Assembly: GCA_022225965.2 (NCBI GenBank)
Contig: JAKJXP020000027.1
Location: forward strand, 410,992 to 474,991
Origin: Diatrype stigma
Lineage: Eukaryota; Ascomycota; Sordariomycetes; Xylariales; Diatrypaceae
Direction of reading: 5' to 3'
DNA length: 64,000 nt
The notes under the pieces were generated by a model, which worked only from the letters and a program-made list of their open reading frames with translations, was not told the DNA's origin and did no database searches. Positions 21,649 through 33,754 of the stretch are shown piece after piece (within the stretch, counting starts at the first letter, position 1; every line of letters begins with the position of its first letter). A program made the position numbers and the translations under genes.

Positions 21649-22611
21649 GAGGTTATACCTAGCATGTAATCATATTAGTCGATGGTTGCTAGCCCAAGGG
21701 ACTCGATGGGCGAACATGTCGGGCTGAGAATCTGGCAATTCACATGACGGTGTCTCAAAAGTGACTGATACCCTTGTAATAGGTGGCGATTGCCCAACCT
21801 CAAAACCCCTCTGGAGTATAAGAATATTTCCCTGGATGCTTGATTTGAGAGATGAGCGCATCGGTAACTGAATTAAATTGGGCCATTCAACATCGTTTCT
21901 CGGAAGGATCGGGATCGTTACTCACGGCCGCAACGAAACCATGAGGCAACGTTGTATGTGCGGCTGGTGCTGGTATGGGTATAGGACACTACCGACCCCG
22001 CAGGACTTTGCTTACATTACCCCCTGGAAGCTATGGCAGCTCCGACTATAGGGACAATACCTACCTAACTAATGCATCTTACGCACCCATAAGCGCCCTC
22101 GAGCACCCATCGACCATCGAGATGTAGTTGGCCTGCATTGCATTGCAGTGGAAGCTCCGTCACGCCACCTGAGCCCCCCTGCCACCAATAAATCAATCAC
22201 GCGGAATGTGAAAGTGAAAGTGAAAGTTGGAAGTTCGAGACCACCTGCAACCATAATATAATATATAATAATAATACATACTTATTCGTCCGTTTACCCA
22301 TATATTCATCAACTATCCGTCCTAGTGATAGCCAAGAGCAATAAGGAAAAGAAGCCCCTTGATCATAAATCGCGTGTCACGACCTACCATAACCCCCCCC
22401 CCCCCCAATTTATCTTTAGGGCTATAGGTACCACCTAGAACTCTGCTAAGCTAGGTAGAGCTTTGTCGGCTTTGCGGGGCAATTCTAACCACTGAAACGT
22501 GACATCATCGTCCACGGGCATTCAACTTAACCATCATCAATCACCCCCACTTACACTTACTTACCCCCTATCATCACCACCCACCCACCGGTTTCACTCA
22601 CTCCCAGAACC
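21649..22611. other. Intergenic region
   Basis: About 1 kb without genes. It includes GTGAAA tandem units near 22208-22226, AT-rich (ATA)n sequence near 22256-22280 and a run of 14 C at 22393-22406. The right part is the promoter of the PhyH-type gene. Confidence 0.6.
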
Positions 22612-23577
22612 ATGCCAGCCTCCACCCTCCGCGACCAGCTGCACCGCGACGGCTTCGTCGTGATCCGGTCGCTCCTCCCAGCCCCGCAGGTCGCGCCGCT
22701 GCGGGCGGCGGCGGCGCACGCGGCGGCGCTGGCGCGCTCGGGCGGGTGGCCGCACGTGCGCACGGTGGGCAAGCAGTTCCCGCCGTGGGACCCGGCCGAG
22801 GCGGCGACGCGCGGCATCTGGGGCGTGCAGGGGCTCAACGACCCGGCGCTGCACGCGCTGCTGCCCGACCCGCGCGACCGCGGCGCCCTGCTGCGCGCCT
22901 ACTTCGGCGACGAGGTGCTCGGCGTCGCCGCCGAGCTCATGGCCTGCGACCCGAACCGCGACCTCGTCATGGAGCTGCACAACATGCTGGTCGCGCCCCC
23001 CGTCGACTTCGCCCTGCGCTGGCACCGCGACGACATCCCGCCCGAGGCCACCGCCGAGGAGGAGGAGGAGCGCCTCGGTGTGCGTCGGGCGGATAGCGAG
23101 AGGGAGCAGTGGCACACGCAGTGGAACCTGGCGCTCTGCGACGGCGACGAGAGCCTGATCGTGGTCCCCGGGTCGCACCGGCGGGCGCGGACGGAGGCGG
23201 AGCGCGGGGCGGACCCGCTGGCGCCGTCGCTCCCGGGGCAGCTGGTGGTGCGGCTCGGCCCCGGCGACGCCGTCTTCTACGACAACAACATCCTGCACTG
23301 CGGGCGGTACGTGGCGGCGTCGGCGCGCGAGCGCCTGAGCCTGCACGGCACCGTGGGCCGCGCCGGCGCCGGCGGCAAGTCCCGCTCCGACCGCGCCCGC
23401 AACGTCCTGCAGCACGGCGTCGGCGCCTGGGTCGACCGCTGCGATTTCGAGGCGCTCGGGCAGGGGGAGGAGGAGGGGGAGGGGGAGAGGCTGAGGAAGA
23501 GGGCCGAGGAGATGCGCGCTAGGCTCGTGCAGTTGGGGCGGGAGAGCGGGGATGTCGGGTATTCGCTGACGGGGTGA
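22612..23577 (+). CDS. Phytanoyl-CoA dioxygenase (PhyH) family protein
   Basis: Intronless, 321 residues. The N-terminus (QLHRDGFVVIRSLLP) is the characteristic PhyH opening. The Fe(II) facial triad is visible: His138 and Asp140 in LRWHRDDI, and the distal His229 in NILHCGRY; Arg239/241 in SARERLSLHG is placed to bind 2-oxoglutarate. The LIVVPGSHRR stretch is also typical. Family members hydroxylate diverse small substrates using O2 and 2-oxoglutarate; here the substrate is unknown. Coding sequence is extremely GC-rich, with nearly every third base G or C, in contrast to its flanks. The last ~45 residues are Glu/Arg-rich and likely helical. Confidence 0.9.
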   Translation: MPASTLRDQLHRDGFVVIRSLLPAPQVAPLRAAAAHAAALARSGGWPHVRTVGKQFPPWDPAEAATRGIWGVQGLNDPALHALLPDPRDRGALLRAYFGDEVLGVAAELMACDPNRDLVMELHNMLVAPPVDFALRWHRDDIPPEATAEEEEERLGVRRADSEREQWHTQWNLALCDGDESLIVVPGSHRRARTEAERGADPLAPSLPGQLVVRLGPGDAVFYDNNILHCGRYVAASARERLSLHGTVGRAGAGGKSRSDRARNVLQHGVGAWVDRCDFEALGQGEEEGEGERLRKRAEEMRARLVQLGRESGDVGYSLTG

Positions 23578-24129
23578 AAGAGGGCGAAGGAAAAGGGGGG
23601 AGGGAAAAGTGTTGACGTTAAGTCGGGCTTGGCTCTGTTTGTATGTTTCGAAAAATGAGGTATGTATAGGTGAAGAGAAGACATCTATGAACTACTTCTA
23701 CGAGCTATCGACGTACCGTACCATCCTGACGAGCTTGCTACTAACCGGGGATACCATGAAGCCAAAGGGCCGACTATAGGTACACGTGCTGAGCCATCGA
23801 TCCCACTTGGTGCTTGCTGCCCATGTTGTTCATGTCTTCCAGACTACCGGTCATCTAAGCTGGGGACTGGTTGAACTGGTGAATCGCCGAGGCATTCTTT
23901 AAGAAGAAAGTTTATTGACATCGCAAGAAAAAACGTTAAATATGTACATGAATAAACGGCCATACGGTCCGGTGTTCCGATATGCAGTCCCCGGGAGGCT
24001 AGCGTCGTATATCCAACCTGCCTCCCTATCTAATATATTGCTCAATCTCTCTTACAAACCTCCTCTTCCTCGGTGTAGTAGCTCATGCATTAAAACCTTG
24101 TATGCGCAAACTGGTACCAAACGCGATCT
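23578..24129. other. Convergent intergenic region
   Basis: About 550 bp between the 3' ends of the PhyH-type gene (+) and the GH55 gene (-). No gene seen. Confidence 0.65.
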
Positions 24130-26842
24130 TTAGCCGGTGCGGTACATGATGATGTTCGCCGCGTACGTGTTCTGGTTGTCCTTCCACCCGGCCAAGCTGG
24201 CGCCGTCGCGGTCGATCATGCTCAGGGTGCCGATGGTGCTGAGGTCGTAGATGTTGACGTTGCTGACGTCGCCCTCGAGGGAGACGATGCGGGCCTGGCA
24301 GTTGGAGCCGTTGGCGAACGTGTTGCACGCTGTTTGGGTGGTTAGCTTTGTATAGGTACTGTATATTATGAAGGTTCGGAGAGAGAGATAGAGAGAGAGA
24401 GTGTGTGTGTGTGTCTGTGTGAACTTACCAGTGTCGTAGTTGTTGAAGAAAGAGTAGTGGCCGGCACCGTAGATGAAGATGTCCGAGGAGTCGATCACCC
24501 GCAGGCCCCACGCGTTGGCGCAGTTGCCCTCGACGCCGTTGCAGGACGTGGCGAAGTCGGGGTCTTGCAGGTCCGCGTTGACGGGGAACGGCTCGGTCGC
24601 GTCCGGAAGCGGCTGGTAGTAAGGCGTCTCGGTCTGGAGCATGGCGGCAAAGATGTTCTTGGTGTTGGCGAACTGGTACTGGTAGAGGTGGAAGTGCTCC
24701 GATGCTCCTCCGACGAGCCAGAAGCCGCCAGCGGTGGATTCAATGACTAGATTCATCAGCTGTGGTTAGCTAGGCGTGGACTTTTCTCTTAGAAATCAAT
24801 CATGGTTTGGTCCACTTACAGATGCCTCTTCCGGAGTAGATGGTGATTTGCGAGTTGGTGGGGTCCTCGATGTCGTGGTCGGCGCTCCAGAGCCAGGTGT
24901 TCTCCATGTATAGGCCGGCGGACTGCTTGGTGGCGTGGACGGACATGTAGGCGGAGATGCAGTTGGGGTCGATGGTGGCGGAGCCGACGACCTTGGCGCA
25001 CTGGGCGATCTGGAATTCGGAACCGGCGTAGCCGCCGACGCGGGTGTGGAAGTCCCAGAATCCGCTGGGCTCGGCCGACGAGTCCAGGTTAAACTCGACG
25101 AGGATGGCCCCCGGCGCGGGGCCCTTGGTGGAGACGATGAACTCGGAGAACTCTACCCGGCCCGTGGCGCCTGACGAGGCCCCGACCTGGAACACCGGCT
25201 TGGGCGCGCTCATGTCCGAGAATGCCGTGCCGCTACCCATGATCACCGCGTAGCTCTCGCCCACGATGCGGGCACCCGCCGGGACACTGATGGTGTCCGT
25301 GACCACGTACAGGCCGTAGTCCAGGAAGGCCACCTTGCCGCTGGAGGCAGAGTCGGTAATAAGCTTTTGAATGGCAGCGGTCTACTATTGGTTAGCCTAT
25401 GGAGTTCTCATAGTGGTGGGGAATGCACTGGACTTACATCGTCAGTGACGCCGTCACCCACAGCTCCAGCATCACGGGCGCTCATGATATCGTCCGCGGT
25501 CAGATCTGCGTACTGGGGCTTCGACGGGGCGTAGTACTTGTCGCCATCGAGGAGAGCCGCCGGTCTCTCGTTGGGCGTGATTTCGGCCTGGAAGATCTCC
25601 GGACCATCGGGAGTGTAGCGGTGACCCTGACCCCAGCCTGAGATTGTGGTCGAACCACCCTCAAGAACGGTGGCATTGTCAGTGCTCGCGACAGCAATGG
25701 GGACATTATCCAGAACGACGTTCTCGAGGATGAGGCCACCGGCAGCATCGGGGGTCGAGGATTCGGTGCGGGCCGTGATGATGCCCTTGTCGGTGTTCGA
25801 GATGGTGCTATCGATAATCGTAACGGAGCCGACGTTGAGAGCCTCGCCGTCATAGCCAGCCGACAGATCAATACCTGTTCCGCAGTTGTTGATGGAGAGG
25901 CCGATGTAGGTCCATCCCCAGTTCCAGATCTGGATAATGGCGGTCTTGCAGTTGTTGAAAGTGAAGTTCTTCATGGTGTACTGCTGGTTGCCCATCGACG
26001 CTCCCGTGGCACCGCCGTTGAAAGTAAGGTCGCTCATGAAGCCACCCGAACCGCTCTCGATAAACAGACCGACGTGGACGCTGTCGTCGCCCTCCGGCAT
26101 GTTGAACTCGAGGTTCATCAGACTCGTCGCTTGCGAGCTGGGCCAGTGCATACCCGTCGCCGCGGTTCCGGGTGCGATGTTTGTGGTGTCGAGGACGAAG
26201 TTCCTGACCTGGCGGAAGAAAACGTTGACGGTGACCCAGTTGGGGTTCTCAGTGTAGTAAGGGTTGCCATCGATCAAGCCGAAGCCCTGGAAGTCAGCGG
26301 TAGCCTTAAGGACAGGGCGGTCCGTCGGGTCACCGATCATCTGTGTGTAGTAAGGAGTGACGATCGAAGAAGAGATGAGGTAGGTTCCAGCCGGAAAGTA
26401 GACCACTGCCGGGGTTTCCGTCGTGGAAGCCTTGTAAAGTTAGCTAACAAGCAAGATACAGATAGAAATTCAAGAAGCAGATATCACTTACGCATCCTTG
26501 CATGCAACGGTTATCTCCATTGTTCATGGCAGAGAGGATGGCCTGGGTATCATCCGTTGTGCCATCACCTATAGTAAAGTTAGGAATGGTGAACTGTAGA
26601 GGCCACTGAGATGCTTGGGAACTAACCTTTGGCGCCAAAGTCCTTGACGTTCCGGAAAACCGTATAGCCATCACCTCCAAAGGGTGCCAGACCCTGATCT
26701 GTTGATAGGGGTTAGTCCGTGACAAAGCATAACTACTGGAGTAGAGGCAGCAAGATAGAGGAAGCTACTAACGCTTGATATCTTCAAGCCAGAAGGCATT
26801 CGCCAGGCTAAATAAAGCTAAAACGAAAAACAGAACCCTCAT
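24130..26842 (-). CDS. Secreted glucan 1,3-beta-glucosidase, GH55 family
   Basis: Seven exons on minus: 26842-26773, 26698-26627, 26568-26492, 26430-25438, 25381-24820, 24746-24429, 24329-24130, giving 763 residues. The N-terminus MRVLFFVLALFSLANA is a classic signal peptide. The mature part starts FWLEDIKHQGLAPF. Two pectate-lyase-3 type beta-helix modules follow, the first with YTVFRNVKDFGAKGDGTTDDT, the second with DAGAVGDGVTDD and a helix-forming IQKLI. The ENTWLWSADHDIED segment is typical of GH55. The enzyme splits beta-1,3-glucan from the non-reducing end outside the cell, either to remodel the wall or to use other fungi's or plant callose glucan. Length fits GH55. Introns are 56-99 bp; intron 6 contains a GA/GT microsatellite. 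All junctions keep frame. Confidence 0.93.
24379..24421. repeat. GA/GT microsatellite in GH55 intron 6
   Basis: A (GA)n tract passes directly into a (GT)n tract within the intron 24330-24428. Confidence 0.85.
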
Positions 26843-26943
26843 TTTGGATGTGAGTCGAGAAAAAAGGAGTGACGGGTGAAGAGTAAAGAGTAACGAGTAA
26901 CTCTGTTTTCTGCTCTCTATCTGGCCCAGGAAAGCGCCGGATG

Positions 26944-26951
26944 TTTTATAG
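26944..26951 (-). promoter_or_regulatory. TATA-like element of the GH55 gene
   Basis: CTATAAAAC on the minus strand, about 105 bp upstream of the ATG at 26842, at plausible core-promoter spacing. Confidence 0.4.
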
Positions 26952-27691
26952 AAAGCTCTTGGGAAGCTCTTGGACCGGGGGGAAGGTCCGCGCCTCGGAA
27001 ACATCCAACGGCACCCGGTCAGGTCATCCACATGTTTGTCTTAGCTAACAGAGAAACCTTAGACAGCGACGTAACGTATGGTGCCCTTGGGTGCTTACCG
27101 CAGCGACTAGCTTGAGCACGATGGCCGGTAGAGTGCAAGCGAACAGGCAAGGCGCTGGTCATGTCATGCTCAGACCCTGGGTCCCGGCCAATCCTGTCCG
27201 GGCGGCTGTCCCATGCATTCGGCCGGGCTGGCGGGTGAGGCATCTATAGCGATCACCAGGAATACCATCCAACCCACATGAAGACGTCGATCATTGGGCT
27301 CTTGCCAAATTAGACAAGTCATCCCACATATCATTGGGACACCATTTGGGACATCCCTATTGAGGGTTCGAAGCTTGGCGGACATCAGCGACTAGCGTCA
27401 CATTGCAAGTAATTTAGGGGGGCCATAAGATGGAAGTCCCTGGCCACGAGGTTTCAGACCCTTTCTTGGACGGCCTATCAGAGGTCCCTGTCGCGGTTTT
27501 CTGCTTAAGCATGATGAGCCCCCAAAGTTGGTTAAGTCAGGCACCGCGAAGGGGGGAGGGGGCGATTCCTCCTGCTCGAAAGGGAATCGGGCCTGATAGG
27601 ATCTCAATCTCTAAGTAAGCAGATCTGTCTGCCTATAGCAGTTGGAGTACCAAGGAGATCGGGCCGTTCACCTGTTCGAAGTATAGAACGT

Positions 27692-27726
27692 CACCTCCCA
27701 CCTCCCACCTCCCACCTCCCACCTCC
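27692..27726. repeat. Five perfect copies of CACCTCC
   Basis: Five consecutive 7-bp units are seen on the plus strand in the gene-poor region. The minus strand is a G-rich tract (GGAGGTG repeated). Confidence 0.95.
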
Positions 27727-28640
27727 CTCCAACCGGAAAGTTATGACAGCGCATGTAAGCTGCATGTGATGCGCCGACCAAGAACATCGGTGAAACATCT
27801 CCAAAGAAACACAAAGAAGTAGACTGCTAAAGCATTTTGTCTGACTGAGTAGGCACATAGTACATAGTAAGGCGCTTCCGATGGGATCCGACGGACGGGC
27901 TACGGGCAATAACTTGCGTACTGATGTGTACCGCGATACTAGGCAGCATGGGGCAGGAATGAGGTTCCGGGAAGAGGGCCATTGCTAATAATAACAGGAA
28001 TAGAGGGCCCAAAAGTCAAGATGCTGCAAGATAGTATGACGAGCTAGGCTCAATACGCACAGGCAGACCAGGTCCGAGGCGGCCAGGCAATTTAGTGCTC
28101 ACAGGTCTCGGCTCCTGGGACCTTGGGGGCTGCTGGGCTGCTGGGGACCTAACATTTGCGTACTAGGCCAATCCTTAAGCGTTGGCCGTGTTGCCCTAAT
28201 TCGCTATGTCGCAAGCTAGTGCCGTGTCTTGGCGCCCCTTTCCAGCAGCAGACGCGGCAGTAGACGCAGCAATAGACATGCGCTACGCAGCTCTGCGCAA
28301 CTGTATTGTATGTACCTACCTGCTCTGCTTGGAGGGCAGGAGGGGTGCTCGCATTGGTGGGATGGGCCGGGCGGGATGGGCTTGGGAAGCCGCATAGGGC
28401 AGGACAGGAGAGGTGCAAGACGATCGCCAAGCAAATCCGGGGAAGGTTTGTTTAATGGAAACATCTCCAGATCGCCATTTCGCATCTGGCACTTGGCATC
28501 CGGCGCATTCCCTCTCGGACAATATCCAGGAAGTGTTGCATGAGCCAATGAAGGCTTAAAGGGAGGTCCATTTCTGGCGCCTAACCACGTCCAGTTACCA
28601 TCGACAAGATAACCGGAATCTGCCTTTTATTTGCCTTGTA

Positions 28641-28668
28641 GTAGGTAGCTACCTACATATGTAGGTAG
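28641..28668. repeat. Two overlapping perfect palindromes of TAGGTA type
   Basis: GTAGGTAGCTACCTAC (28641-28656, 16 bp) and CTACCTACATATGTAGGTAG (28649-28668, 20 bp) are each exactly self-complementary and overlap by 8 bp. More TAGGTA copies follow at 28694-28704 and 28853-28865. Confidence 0.9.
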
Positions 28669-29601
28669 ATAAACGTTCAACCTATACTATACCTAAGTAG
28701 GTACGTAGCAACTGTAATACCTAGCGTAGCAACTGCAAGCAATGAAGGGGATAATGCCCTCGATGAAACCCGGAATAAACTAAAATGATGATTGCAGGTG
28801 TCGACTATGTATGTATGCAGGCAAAGCCAACACTGGTTGCATTGGTGATTACTACCTAGGTAGGTATGCTGCTCTGCTAACATTGGATGTTGGTGATATC
28901 TAGGTATCGCTTTAATCAAGGGTTTCTATTTTGGTCTTCATGCTTGCGCTGGGTGGATGCGACTGACTACGGTAGGAATGCTGTATTCTACCCGTACTTA
29001 GTATTTCCTTGTTATGTTGATATGCTGTTATGCTGTTATGCTCATTCGGTTTACTTGCATCTATCCCTTTAATTTCGCCTGAAACTCAACGTACGTAGTT
29101 GGTCGAATCACGCATGGGCCGCAGCCTAACATTCTCCTAGCATTCCCGTTCTATTCCAAGACCTGTGTCGGCCGGTGTTTGCGGTGGCGCGCACCTACTG
29201 TATACGGACCAAGAATCCATTCCGGTGTGGAGACCATGGCCGCAACGGCTGTGCAGTGTGCATTTTAGGTCCTGCACTTTACTATGCTAGCATGCTCATG
29301 TCCTTACTGTATAAAGTACGTAGGTATGTATAGATAACGCCTCCGTCCTCAATGCTTCCTCTTCGGCCTTCTATTTGATTCGGCCCTTTCTCCAGAAAAC
29401 TGGCGCCCTCGTCCTTGAACCTTCTTCACGATTGAAGAAGCTGGTTGTTGGGTGATTGGTGATGCTACTGTGCCAGCCCCGAACATCGCTTTGAGTCCAC
29501 TCTTCTCAGCCCCGGGGTAGCGTGCAAGATGGCGATCCTCTTGAGCCCGCATCTCTCCAACCCCATTTGCCTGGAGTAAGCTGTTCGCTGCAACGTATCA
29601 T

Positions 29602-30033
29602 ATGTCAGGTCAAATGTCTGCCAAGGGACAAACATATCATGCGTCGCAGTCACGATTGCCCAAGTATGCCTCCCGAATTGTTGCGGGCGCTATGCCTAGA
29701 CCCTTTCCCCTTAGCGTCTTTGCTGTCTATCAAGATCGTTTACTCGATATACTGAGAAATATACTCAAGTTACTCAGAAATATAACAGAGAGCCAACAGA
29801 AAGCAGCTCACGCGCCCAGTTCGCATCCGCCTCCGCCCCCGCCCCCGCTATGGAAGCGGCATCAAGCTTTATCTGCGATCACGTCAAAACTCTTGGCGAT
29901 GAAGCTTGAATTCATCCGTACCCCTCGCCATTCGCCTGCTCTACGAGTCTTCCGAGATGGTTGCAAGATGGGCTTCCACTTCATGGAGAAGACAATGGAG
30001 TCTGCTGCACGGGAATTGATCTCGCACTTTTAG
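29602..30033 (+). CDS. Possible hypothetical protein or 3' exon (weak candidate)
   Basis: An open frame of 143 codons. The last ~90 residues look more protein-like than the rest, with amphipathic stretches (LLDILRNILKLLRNI) and a C-terminus ending FMEKTMESAARELISHF, interrupted by a short proline run. No domain is recognised. A better start may lie in an upstream exon; for example, an ATG at 29531 is followed by a GTAAGC donor. It is the only region of the gene-poor stretch with any coding appearance. Confidence 0.22.
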   Translation: MSGQMSAKGQTYHASQSRLPKYASRIVAGAMPRPFPLSVFAVYQDRLLDILRNILKLLRNITESQQKAAHAPSSHPPPPPPPLWKRHQALSAITSKLLAMKLEFIRTPRHSPALRVFRDGCKMGFHFMEKTMESAARELISHF

Positions 30034-33000
30034 GCGTTATGTTTTGGTGCTTCTGCCACTCATAGTTCCTGAAATCTCAAGAGCGGCGGTTTTAACTGGT
30101 CAGTTAGTGCAAGGAGGTCAACCTGTACGACTCTACCCAGCTCCATGCCTCCAATTTTGGAATCTGTTCGAATCGACCTATAAGGTCAGTCGCCGTCTGA
30201 GAGCTCCTCGGAATGCGAAATATCATCAGTTGTAGGTCTTCGGCAATGCAGCGCTTGGTCTCAAGCCAAGGATGACTGCTTCGTCTTCTTCGTCTCCTTC
30301 GTTTCGTCATGTAATCGACTGAGGGTGGCGAATAGTGGTTGATGAGAGCCTCGAATGAGGAGTCTCCATCGCTTGGCAGCCGCAAAGCAATCCAGTTGAA
30401 GCAGGAAAAATTGATATCACCAGGTCATAGGCCGGTCATGGTCAAAGCGACCTACCATCTGCGAGGGCTGCATGAGTACAACGCATCCTTTACCTACTAG
30501 GTACTATAGACATCTGGTTCTTCAGCAAGCGTGATTGGTCCTAGCAGGTAGATGTGCCGTCCTTATAATGACTACGCCTGGGTTGCAGACGCACTCCGCA
30601 TTCTCACTCCGCATTCGCTTGCAGCCAGCTGATCCCGGTCACGTATCCGAGAGGTCCCCAATGAGCTCCCCAACGTAGGTAACTATAATTTATATATCTG
30701 AAGTTGGGATATTGGTGTCCTCCGATACTGGACGCGCCAGGTTGTAGGGATGGAAAAAAAGGATAACCCATTTTTTAAGAGAGGGAGAAAAAGGAAAATA
30801 CTATCATCCAATAAGTCAACATCCGAGATTTCCATTTTCGGGAGGCTGTTCGATACCTACCTATGCTACGTCCTTAGATAATTACTTCCTTCCTTGACCT
30901 ACACTATGTTTTCATAAAAACATATTCAGTCATTATATGTCCCTTCGTTTCTTCGGTATGCCTGCATTTATCCCAATCCCGGGTAGCGCATCCCGTCTTT
31001 ATTTGGCCCAGTCGCCGATGGAAAGGCATACTTTGATCTCCCCTGTTTCTTCTATCCCCAGTCGTTCACAATTATACCGAGGATGAGGAGGTTTGGCATT
31101 TACATATATCTAGTGAAAGGCCCACTGTCTAAACTTACAGGGTTAGTGGCGACAAGATGCGCCAAGTCTGTGAATGCCGCAAGCTTGTCTACGAACATGA
31201 ACGAAACCCTGGTGCTTCGGGGTTATAATATAGGTATGTAATGTCTCAACCAATGATCCCGTGAGCCGAGGTAAAGAAGACTAGTTCACCGGGTCTATAT
31301 GTCGTGGTTGTTGTATAGACACGGAATAACTCTTAGCTACACTACGCCATCGCCTTTTCTATATATTAGCTTCTATTTTCACATGTAGTAGTTTGATAGA
31401 TATATGATTGGTTACTTTAAGCGTGTAGCAAATGACGGCTCAATCGTCTCGCTTGTACTGGATGTCTCCGAATATAATGGGCTAGTTAAGTGGCCTTGCG
31501 ATAACGGATCTAGCCAAGTTAGAGGAGCATACGGACTTTCAACTAATTGACGTCAGTGTCGTTTATGATATGGGGTTTAGTATATACTTACAGCCGCTAT
31601 ATAGCAATATAGCATACCCCCGCCCTCTCTTTGATTATATACAATACCTAGGTAGACCTCCCAGCTCTTTTCCCCAGGCAGGTTCCTACAGGTAGCCTCT
31701 GGCATATCATATACAAACTCATAAAGGATGAGTATGAGGTGTACTTACCTAGTATTCATCACAAATTCGAACTCGGATAGAGCAGCAGCTTCGGCTGTTC
31801 TCATCGGAAATCCTTGTCGTTCTGGTCGTTATATACTTACATCGCCTAATCATTTGCTACTACTAATTATTGTCTGTCTGTGGAAACAGCGGGAGACTAA
31901 ATGTTGACGGGGAACGACAATTGGTTCTCCCCACCCCCACAATCTCCAGGTCTTCAGCATATTGCCCCTCTTCTCCAATGCGGAGACAGGCGCTAAAGTC
32001 ATCCGGGCAATAAGTTTAATTGGGTCCTAACTACAACCTGCCTAGCTTCCGCTACATCTCCAAGATACCTGGTCTTCAGAATACCTACCGAGTATCATGT
32101 AGTGTACCCGAAGCAAACTTGGAAGTAGCTGAAGCTGGCCAAAAGGCCAGGTAGCAGTTGGCGACTTGTGGGATTTCCTAGGGATGGTGATCGTAAGGCA
32201 TCGTAAGGCATGCCGATCCTGTGCATGTACAATGTTGTGCATGCAACTTCCATACTCTCCCAAACCTTTCACCCATCTCGATTCCTGGGTTCTTGACAGA
32301 TATGCAGGTAGATATCTAATGTAAGGCTACCAGCCTATGGCTATGGGTAATCTTGCAAGTGCTGTTCAGTATACGATGTACACACATATTTCATACCAGC
32401 CCGAGATGACAAGGCCTACAACGACGAGGTGATAGAGCCACTAGCATTTAGCACCGGCAGTGGTATGTAGTGGTGATGGTATCGTGGAGATCGTTGTAGT
32501 ACTAGCCGAAGCAACACCAATATTTCCAATCTCCATAAAACATACATACCAACATACCTACCCAGGCTGCCAGGTACCATACCTATAGCCTATGCCCCAT
32601 AGCTACCTACACCTGCACAGCCAGCCTACCTACCTAACATTACACGTACATGCCAGCGCCTACCCCAGGTCATATCCTACCGTCTCTTACGTCTGACCCC
32701 CCTAGTAGTTGGAGCCACTTTTCAGAGCTGCTGGTCCAACTACAGATATACAGTATTTGCTTACCTGCTAGGTAGGCTGCTACACGACCCGACTGCTTCC
32801 TGCCTAAGTATTTTAGGTAGGCAGTTCGCGCTAGCCCATGTAGCCTTTTTACCCCCATTCTCCATCTCCGCATCGACCCTCTGATCAGCGCTCATCCCCT
32901 CACCACACTCCTCATTCTCTTAGATCTCCCAACTAGATAACTAAGTAATTAGGCCCAACCCCGAATTTCATACACTTGGAAGCAAGGCCTCTAACCTTAC

Positions 33001-33754
33001 TCTTATCTGGGTCTCACTCTCATGAGGTTTGATATACCAATCCAGAGAATTTACCATCTACTGTCTCCTACATCTTTTGTGCTGTTGTGCGACTCGTCTT
33101 GTTGCCCGAGAACATTTCAACTCCAGGATTATCATACATCTGTTGGCGCTGTCTGTCCGTACATCTCCGCACGCGTATCTCGCGTCTCTGACATTCTCCA
33201 AGCCAGCGTCGACCAATAAATCCGCCAGTCACAACGCCATTCCCCTTTTCAGGCCTGAACTCTACACCCCCCGCTCTGCCCTGTTAGGTCCTCTACTTGA
33301 AGGACTACTGTAGGGTACTATACATATACAATAAGTGTGCTCGACTCATTCACCGGTCAGAACTGAAGCCGTGTCTGTTCCTGCTGCCCAGATGTCATGA
33401 GAGCTGCTGTGATCACGCGGATAAGCACGACGACGAAGGTGGTGGTTTAGAATCACTGTAGGCTTGATCTCTTGGGGAAGGTGGGAGACGACAAATGCGG
33501 TAAAGTGCAGCGACAGGTGCCGATTCGAAGTACGGTCGACTAATAGACTACTACCTCCTCCATGAATTCATCCATCAACCATCCACCCCCGCAAAAGTTC
33601 CCCTTTCAGCCATACCATCCATCCAAGTCCTGGCTCCCTGTCCCTTTTGTCCCCCACTTCTATTGCTGTATGACTTTGGTCTCTACTTTACAGCCATAAT
33701 TCCGACAGGGAGTCACGCCCCCATATCCCGATTTCTATATCCACGTTTCTCGCA

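Larger units (their letters stand above)
26843..33754. other. Gene-poor region, almost 7 kb
   Basis: No convincing gene. Contents: promoter of the GH55 gene at the left; CACCTCC repeat (27692-27726); palindromic TAGGTA clusters (28641-28668); a weak ORF (29602-30033); AT-rich stretches at 30660-32050; and the upstream region of the transcription factor gene at the right. Open frames are mostly under 100 codons and overlap on opposite strands. No transposase, reverse transcriptase or long terminal repeat was recognised. Confidence 0.5.

Noticed and set aside
22594..23415. Minus-strand open frame of 273 codons
   Set aside because: It is antisense to the GC-rich PhyH-type gene, whose plus-strand reading has the iron-binding residues.
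27692..27726. Direct repeats considered as a CRISPR-like array
   Set aside because: The units are 7 bp with no spacers in a eukaryotic context; it is a simple tandem repeat.
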